Of a stretch of DNA of 64,000 nt, positions 58,855 to 64,000 are shown one piece after another. The stretch's first letter is position 1; the number at the start of each line of letters is the position of its first letter. The notes beneath the pieces are model-generated. The model saw only the letters and a list, made by a program, of their open reading frames with translations. It was not told the DNA's origin and ran no database searches. The stretch is from Alphaproteobacteria bacterium (GTDB taxonomy: Bacteria; Pseudomonadota; Alphaproteobacteria; Sphingomonadales; Sphingomonadaceae). Made by a program: the position numbers and the translations under genes. The DNA lies in the NCBI GenBank assembly GCA_030430365.1, contig JAUIFP010000003.1, positions 1 through 64,000 on the forward strand, written 5' to 3'.

Positions 58855-59616
58855 CTAGCTCAAATCTTCTCCGGCGCTCCGATCGCCATCAGGCCACCTA
58901 AAATCAATTCTGCGTTCTCCTGTTCCCAATCCGTCGGAGTCGAAGCTGCGCTCGATTATTGTGTCCCTGAGGTCACGAGTAATGGCCACGATCGTGCTGC
59001 ACCGCGTGCCATAGAGGGCACCTCGAATGAATACCGGAGCATAGTTGGGTGCTGGAACATGCGGCGGGGTCGATTCGAGCGGTCTGGGCGTCTCTGCACG
59101 AAGTGCAGCGAACAGTTTTGAGAAGTCGGATTGGCCACGCCGCAACCATTCATCGAGTGCTGCGCCCAGTTGCTGCGTCTTGGGCCATGGTTCGCCAAAG
59201 GGACCGTTCGAAATGCCGTGGAGCCCGGCAGACAGGGGCATAGTGATGGGACGAGGAAAATTGGTCACGAACTGCGCGCCGTTTGCGTCCGCACAGAAAA
59301 GGTTGAATGCATTCATTTTGTCGATTTGCGTTTCCGGCCTTCCCGACAGGAATCCAGTCACAAGCTCACCGCGCGAGGCACGGTCGGGCCGGTGTCCTTC
59401 GGAATCCCGGAAATTGGTTAGCAAAGCAAAGCGGCCTGCTTCCGACACTCCGAGCCAGGTGCCACCTGCGCGAAGGTCACGGCCTGCTATGATGCTGCTT
59501 CCATCTTGCCAAAGAGCGAGAGGTGAAGAGGGACGTGCATGAAACTCGTCGCGATTGCCGATTGCAACCAAGAGCCAATCGGGATGGGCATCCCATGCAA
59601 TCGCGGCAACACACAT
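58855..59616 (-). CDS. NRDE-family (TANGO2-like) protein
   Basis: A 253-residue protein starting MCVAAIAW, with the eponymous NRDEF at about residues 21-25, TNFRD, and HGISNGPF further on. Cys2 is the putative N-terminal nucleophile of the family, related in fold to Ntn hydrolases. Bacterial function is unknown. It is flanked by two copies of a 17-bp repeat (58822 and 59721), so it may have been inserted or copied as a unit. Confidence 0.85.
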   Translation of the reverse strand: MCVAAIAWDAHPDWLLVAIGNRDEFHARPSSPLALWQDGSSIIAGRDLRAGGTWLGVSEAGRFALLTNFRDSEGHRPDRASRGELVTGFLSGRPETQIDKMNAFNLFCADANGAQFVTNFPRPITMPLSAGLHGISNGPFGEPWPKTQQLGAALDEWLRRGQSDFSKLFAALRAETPRPLESTPPHVPAPNYAPVFIRGALYGTRCSTIVAITRDLRDTIIERSFDSDGLGTGERRIDFRWPDGDRSAGEDLS

Positions 59617-59720
59617 CTCGCAAGTCCTCAGACATTCGGCTTCGAACCGTCATTCGGCACGTTAGTCTATCGAATCAAGCGAACTAACCTCTACAGGCTT
59701 CTTGCAGGCGCTCTCGCGAA

Positions 59721-59737
59721 TGTCCGCAATGGGCCGG
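59721..59737. repeat. 17-bp repeat, copy 2
   Basis: TGTCCGCAATGGGCCGG, the same 17 bases as 58822-58838 in the same orientation, 899 bases away, on the other side of the NRDE gene. Unlike copy 1 it is not followed by the pairing arm, so it is a partial copy. Confidence 0.65.
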
Positions 59738-59905
59738 TAGTTGACTGTCTGATTTTGCATAGTCCAATTGTGAATGCCGCCGGACAGCTTTCGATCCAAG
59801 AGCGGACGCTGTGCTCAGCGCGCCTGGTCTCGGTTCGCTTCTTAGTCTCTTCGTACACGATAGCCGCCGCCTTGCAGAAAGATCGCTTCGAGCGTGGGCG
59901 AAGCG

Positions 59906-60829
59906 TCAGACTTGCTGCCAGACGGCACTTTCGGCTCGATCGGCAAACTGCCTGATCCGGCCGCGCAACCAGCTTAGCCCCGCATCGTTCGAACGTGCGA
60001 CATGGAACTGCATCATCTCGCGCATGTTCGGTAGGGCGATAGGGGGCACGGCTGTCGTCAAATCCAAGCTTGCTGCTGTAACATGGGCCAGCCTCTCGTG
60101 CATGACCGACAGCCTGTTTGTACCGGCCAGCAGCCATGGGACCTGGATGAATGAGGGCGCTGTCAGTTCGATCCGGCGATCCGGCATGAGCTGGAATAGG
60201 ACCCTCTCTATATAGCTGTCCTCATTCGAGACACGCACACTGATATGTCCGGCACTCGCATAGGCTTCCCTGGTGAGCGAGCCGGCAAGGAGCGGATTTT
60301 TCGCCGCGCCGACGACCACGAACCGCTCCTCGAATAGCAGTTCGCGGGGGTGGTCGCCCTCCAGGAACTCGTCGGGAGTGATGATAAGGTCGATATCGCC
60401 GGCCTCAAGACGACTGGCACTCATGGTACCGGGAAGCGAGAGGTCGAGCCGGACTCCAGGGGCCTCTTCCTGCAGCGACACGATGAGGGGCGCGAGCAGG
60501 ACCGTGGTTATATAGTCGGAAGCATTGACCCTGAAACGGCGCCTCGAACGCGCCGGATCGAAACGCGTGCTGGTGGCGATCAAGCCTTTCAGCCGTGCCA
60601 GCGCTTCGCTGACTTCAGGCGCGAGAGTGAGGGCATGCTGGGTGGGGATCATCTTCTTGCCGTGCTGCACCAGCAGGTCATCCTGGAGGCTTTCGCGTAG
60701 GCGCTTGAGCGATGCGCTCATAGCGGACTGGGTGACGTTGAGCCGCGCTGCCGCCCGGGTGACGCTGCGTTCGTCCAACAAGGCTTCGAAAGCGACGAGC
60801 AGGTTGAGATCGAAATTGTCGAGCCGCAT
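59906..60829 (-). CDS. LysR-family (NodD-like) transcriptional regulator
   Basis: A 307-residue LysR regulator. The HTH lies in residues 1-65 (LDERSVTRAAARLNVTQSAM), with the effector domain about 90-300. The start MRLDNFDLNLLVAFEALL is of the NodD/LinR-like group, whose effectors are often aromatic compounds. It is divergent from the TonB receptor at 60949, the usual LysR layout, so it probably controls that gene. Confidence 0.92.
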   Translation of the reverse strand: MRLDNFDLNLLVAFEALLDERSVTRAAARLNVTQSAMSASLKRLRESLQDDLLVQHGKKMIPTQHALTLAPEVSEALARLKGLIATSTRFDPARSRRRFRVNASDYITTVLLAPLIVSLQEEAPGVRLDLSLPGTMSASRLEAGDIDLIITPDEFLEGDHPRELLFEERFVVVGAAKNPLLAGSLTREAYASAGHISVRVSNEDSYIERVLFQLMPDRRIELTAPSFIQVPWLLAGTNRLSVMHERLAHVTAASLDLTTAVPPIALPNMREMMQFHVARSNDAGLSWLRGRIRQFADRAESAVWQQV

Positions 60830-60840
60830 TTACCATCAAT

Positions 60841-60852
60841 ATCATTTATGAT
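60841..60852. promoter_or_regulatory. Candidate LysR operator
   Basis: A perfect short inverted repeat, ATCAT-TT-ATGAT, lies 12 bases before the LysR start codon in the AT-rich divergent region with the TonB receptor. It is a plausible autoregulatory site, but short. Confidence 0.4.
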
Positions 60853-60948
60853 GTTCGAGAAAAACAAAAAATTGGACTGATATAACGATGCATGTGAAGG
60901 TCTCTGCACTTATCCGCGGAAACAGCGGAGCGTTTGGGAGATTCTTCG

Positions 60949-63429
60949 ATGCACAAGTTTCTTGTCGCCAGTTCGGCGCTAGCGATCGCCTTTTCGGCAC
61001 AGCCTGCGCTTGCACAGGACGAACAGGATGACGATTCTGCCCTGCTGCAGGGCCTCGACGTCATTACCGTTACCGCGCAGCGCCGCGAAGAAACTCTGCA
61101 GGATGCCGCGATCCCCATCAACGCGGCGACCGGTGACCAATTGGAATCTGCCGGTGTAGTGGATGCAACCGCGCTTAATCGTGTGGCACCGGCGCTTTAC
61201 GTTGTGAACGGAGGCGGAGCCAATCCGGGCTATTTCGTGCGCGGCGTCGGCAATTTCACCAACAACGGCTACACCAACCCGGCAATCGCATTTAACATCG
61301 ATGGGGTCTATATCGGGCGACCTTCGTCGACGATCGCTTCGTTCCTGGATCTCAACCGCGTCGAGGTTCTAAAGGGGCCTCAGGGCACCCTTTACGGTCG
61401 CAATGCGACCGGCGGCGCCGTCAATGTGATCCCCAACGCGCCGGAACTGGGCGTGTTCGGCGGCGAGATCAGCGGGCAATACGGCAACTACGACACCTAC
61501 CAGCTGACTGGCGTGGTCAATGCGCCCATGGGCGAGCGCGTGGCGATGCGTTTGGCCGGCACGGTGAGTGGCCGCGACGGCTATTATTCAGACGGGACTG
61601 GCGATGCCGAGGACTTGGCACTCCGCGGACAGATCCGGTTGAAGGTCAACGAAGCGCTCGATATTCGGCTGTCGGCCGACTACTCGACGCAGAAGGGCGT
61701 GGGGCCGGGCCTGAACATCGACGGGGCCTATGTCTTCACCCCGTTCAGCCCCAATGCCACCATCCCCAACTGGTCCTTCGTCGCCGCACCGGCGCAAGTT
61801 TCGGAGCCGTTCACCGGCTTGCACGCCCCGCAGGCGCAGGCTTTCATTACCAATACGGCCACAGCCGCGCCGTTGTTTTCGCCGCTGACCGACTATGCCT
61901 ATCCATTCCGCGACGACGAGTTCTGGGGTGTCAATGCCGAGATCAATCTGGACCTTGGCGATATCGATCTGGTGGTAATCCCCGCCTACCGCGAATCCAG
62001 GCTCGACAACCAGTTCAACGGCCCGCCGTTCAAGGGGGCGGTGCAGCAGGACTTGGCCGAACAGTTCAGCGTGGAAGCGCGCCTTTCCGGAAATGCAGGA
62101 CCGGTAGACTGGCTGCTGGGCGCCTACTATTTCGATGAGTCGGTTTCAGGCGTAAACTCTTACAACCAGTTTTCGACCGTCTCGTTCAACCGCTTCAGCA
62201 GCGACACCGAATCGACCGCCGTGTTCGGCCGGTTGACGTTCAACGTGTCCGACGATTTCCGTCTTGTCGGCGGCCTGCGTTATACGGACGAGAGCCGTTC
62301 GATCGATGCCCGCGTGGATTCGCTCGCCGGCGTGTGCTTGATTGAGCCAGTTGCCGGCCCGCCAAGCTGCCCACAGGTGCCCACAATCCCTGTCGGCCTG
62401 ACACTGGTCGATTCTCTTAGCCAGTTGGACCCGGCGTTGTTCCCAGCCGGATCGCCGCTCAACGCCGATCCCATCGTGGGCGCGTTTCCTTACGGCCCGT
62501 TCGGCATGATGGGCCCCCAGGCGCTGCTGATCGTCACGCCGACCGATATCGTGCGCTCTTCGGGTGACGAAGAGGTCACTTACCGAATCGCAGCCGAATA
62601 TGATGCGACGCCAGACAACCTGCTCTACGCCAGTTTTGAAACCGGCTTTCGCGCGGGTGGCTTCAACATCACCTTCGGTCAGGAGGAATACGATCCCGAA
62701 TATATCGATGCCTGGACCATCGGATCGAAGAACAGCTTCTTGGACAATCGTCTGCAGCTGAACCTCGAACTGTTCTACTGGGAATACAGCGGACAGCAGT
62801 TAGCCGCGCTTGGCGTCGACGGGCGCGGCAATAATTCCTTCTACACCCGCAATGTCGGCGAATCCTCGATCACCGGCGCGGAAGTGGATTTTCAGTTCCT
62901 TGCGACCCCCACCACGCTGCTGCGCGGCGCGGTGCAGTATCTTGACGCAACCTATGATTCATTCGCGTACAACCAGGTCGACCTGTCCGATCCCACCGAT
63001 CCGCCCAACTTCCTGACGCCAGTTACTGGCTGCGATGCGACGCAGATACTTGGTCCGACCCGGTCATTCGACATCGACTGTTCAGGCAAGCCGGCACTCA
63101 ACGCACCCGAATGGACGGCGAATTTCGGCATCCAGCAGATCGTTCCGATCGGCGACCTGGAACTGGTCGGGACTTTCGACGGCCGCTACCGCAGCGACCG
63201 CGTGGTGGGTTTCAGTTATCTGCCGACCAGCAACAGCGGCGATGACCTGACGCTCGATGCGTCGCTGACCCTGCGGCCGACGACCGAGCAGTGGACGATC
63301 ACCGCCTTCGTCCGCAACCTCACCGACGAGGCCATGCCCACGCTGCGGCAGGTCGGTGCGGGCAATGTGGCTGGCACTGTATACGAACCGCCGCGCACCT
63401 ATGGCGTGCGCATAGGGTACGAGTTCTGA
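60949..63429 (+). CDS. TonB-dependent outer-membrane receptor
   Basis: An 826-residue receptor: signal peptide ending PALAQ, a plug with RGVGNFTNNGYTNPAIAFN and VEVLKGPQGTLYGRNATGGAVN, then a barrel ending in GVRIGYEF with the C-terminal Phe. GGGAG lies 8-9 bases before the ATG at 60949. It is next to a LysR regulator and a secreted MBL-fold protein, which suggests uptake and processing of one compound; the ligand is unknown. Confidence 0.94.
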   Translation: MHKFLVASSALAIAFSAQPALAQDEQDDDSALLQGLDVITVTAQRREETLQDAAIPINAATGDQLESAGVVDATALNRVAPALYVVNGGGANPGYFVRGVGNFTNNGYTNPAIAFNIDGVYIGRPSSTIASFLDLNRVEVLKGPQGTLYGRNATGGAVNVIPNAPELGVFGGEISGQYGNYDTYQLTGVVNAPMGERVAMRLAGTVSGRDGYYSDGTGDAEDLALRGQIRLKVNEALDIRLSADYSTQKGVGPGLNIDGAYVFTPFSPNATIPNWSFVAAPAQVSEPFTGLHAPQAQAFITNTATAAPLFSPLTDYAYPFRDDEFWGVNAEINLDLGDIDLVVIPAYRESRLDNQFNGPPFKGAVQQDLAEQFSVEARLSGNAGPVDWLLGAYYFDESVSGVNSYNQFSTVSFNRFSSDTESTAVFGRLTFNVSDDFRLVGGLRYTDESRSIDARVDSLAGVCLIEPVAGPPSCPQVPTIPVGLTLVDSLSQLDPALFPAGSPLNADPIVGAFPYGPFGMMGPQALLIVTPTDIVRSSGDEEVTYRIAAEYDATPDNLLYASFETGFRAGGFNITFGQEEYDPEYIDAWTIGSKNSFLDNRLQLNLELFYWEYSGQQLAALGVDGRGNNSFYTRNVGESSITGAEVDFQFLATPTTLLRGAVQYLDATYDSFAYNQVDLSDPTDPPNFLTPVTGCDATQILGPTRSFDIDCSGKPALNAPEWTANFGIQQIVPIGDLELVGTFDGRYRSDRVVGFSYLPTSNSGDDLTLDASLTLRPTTEQWTITAFVRNLTDEAMPTLRQVGAGNVAGTVYEPPRTYGVRIGYEF

Positions 63430-63431
63430 CG

Positions 63432-64000
63432 ATGAAGCGATCGGCAACTCTTGCTGCAGCGCTTGCGACTGCCTTGCTGGCTGCCGCCCCGGCTGCAGCG
63501 CAGGAGGCGGCCGAGGAGATGGGGATCTGGACCACGCTCGGCACCAGTGCCGGGCCGGTGACCAGCCCCACCCGGTCGCAACCAGCAAACCTGCTTCGTT
63601 TCGGCGGGCAGGACTACCTTATCGACGTGGGTGACGGCACGGCAGGCCAGATTTCGCGGGCGCGCGTGCAGACGAAGATGATCGATGCGATCTTCATCTC
63701 GCACCTGCATTTCGATCACACCGGCGGGCTTGCTGCTGTCCTCGGTCTTCGCTTTCAGACGAACGGTACCGATCCGCTGACGATCTATGGACCTCCGGGC
63801 ACGCAGGAACTGGTCGATGGCGTGCTGGCCTCGATGGTGCCGGGTGCAACCGCGAACTACGGGGTCGCGGGCGCGCCGCCTGCTGATCATCGTGCCGGAA
63901 TCACGGTGGTGGAACTGCGCGATGGAGAGAGAGTGGAAGTCGACGGGATGGAGGTGTCGGTAGTCAACAACACCCACTACAGCTTCCCCTCAGGCAGCGA
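63432..64000 (+). CDS. Exported metallo-beta-lactamase-fold hydrolase, partial
   Basis: Begins with ATG at 63432, two bases after the receptor stop, and runs off the window end (189 complete codons seen). The signal peptide ends APAAAQ. The metal-binding motif HLHFDHTGG (HxHxDH) is present, with IDVGDGTAGQ before it, as in the arylsulfatase/RNase Z-like branch of the fold. It is probably a periplasmic hydrolase acting on the compound taken up by the receptor. The C-terminal half with the remaining ligands is outside the window. Confidence 0.85.
   Translation, partial: MKRSATLAAALATALLAAAPAAAQEAAEEMGIWTTLGTSAGPVTSPTRSQPANLLRFGGQDYLIDVGDGTAGQISRARVQTKMIDAIFISHLHFDHTGGLAAVLGLRFQTNGTDPLTIYGPPGTQELVDGVLASMVPGATANYGVAGAPPADHRAGITVVELRDGERVEVDGMEVSVVNNTHYSFPSGS

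Larger units (their letters stand above)
57600..64000. mobile_element. Genomic island 2, left part (inferred)
   Basis: Starts at the tRNA-end repeat with an intact integrase next to it and runs past the window end. The contents seen are an NRDE protein, a LysR regulator, a TonB receptor and a metallo-beta-lactamase-fold protein. The right boundary is not in the window, so how much of this belongs to the element is not known. Confidence 0.5.

Overview
The window looks like chromosomal DNA of an alphaproteobacterium of the order Sphingomonadales (Erythrobacteraceae/Sphingomonadaceae type). The reasons are high GC, an Entner-Doudoroff cluster with a PEP-carboxylase-like gene, rcdA/DUF1465, the order mutM-rpsT-dnaA, many TonB-dependent receptors, and a LigM/DesA-type aromatic O-demethylase typical of sphingomonads. 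The organism is inferred from gene content, not from a marker search.

Positions 1-41033 are core genome: glpK, rcdA, two DUF465 proteins, ptsP, a RodZ-like protein, a CpoB/YbgF-like protein and tilS, a glycosyltransferase, a PLD protein, the sugar cluster zwf-edd-glk-eda-PEPC-like (all minus strand), a transglutaminase-like protein, yjbQ-rimO, a DUF1761 protein, a K+ channel-surE pair, serS, an MFS permease, a three-gene cluster of AMP/thymidine phosphorylase, PRPP-synthetase-like protein and beta-CASP RNA nuclease, an L,D-transpeptidase-like protein, two lipoproteins, a DMT permease-ubiE-ubiB cluster, mutM, rpsT with a clear terminator, dnaA, a DUF983 protein and a MoeB/ThiF-like protein.

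From about 41068 the window is accessory. A 22-bp direct repeat that reads on the minus strand as the CCA-ending 3' end of a tRNA occurs at 41068-41089 and again at 57600-57621. Each copy is followed by tyrosine-integrase sequence: a decayed 19-codon relic at 41114-41176 and an intact gene at 57680-58807. I read this as two genomic islands in tandem at one tRNA site. Island 1 (41068-57599) carries an aromatic demethylation set (GFA-domain protein, LigM-like O-demethylase, TonB receptor, AAHS-like permease, AraC regulator, VanA-like Rieske oxygenase), an MHS-type permease and a complete nine-gene N-type ATPase operon (atpDCQRBEFAG). Island 2 starts at 57600 with the integrase and continues past the window end with an NRDE protein between 17-bp repeats, a NodD-like LysR regulator, a second TonB receptor and a secreted metallo-beta-lactamase-fold protein cut by the window edge.

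How the genes fit together: zwf-edd-eda-glk convert glucose to pyruvate plus glyceraldehyde-3-phosphate. The phosphorylase/PRPP/nuclease cluster could recycle RNA nucleotides. Island 1 could import methoxylated aromatics, strip methyl groups by two chemistries (tetrahydrofolate-dependent and oxygen-dependent) and deal with the one-carbon products. No ring-cleavage gene and no Rieske reductase is present in the window, so both would have to be elsewhere.
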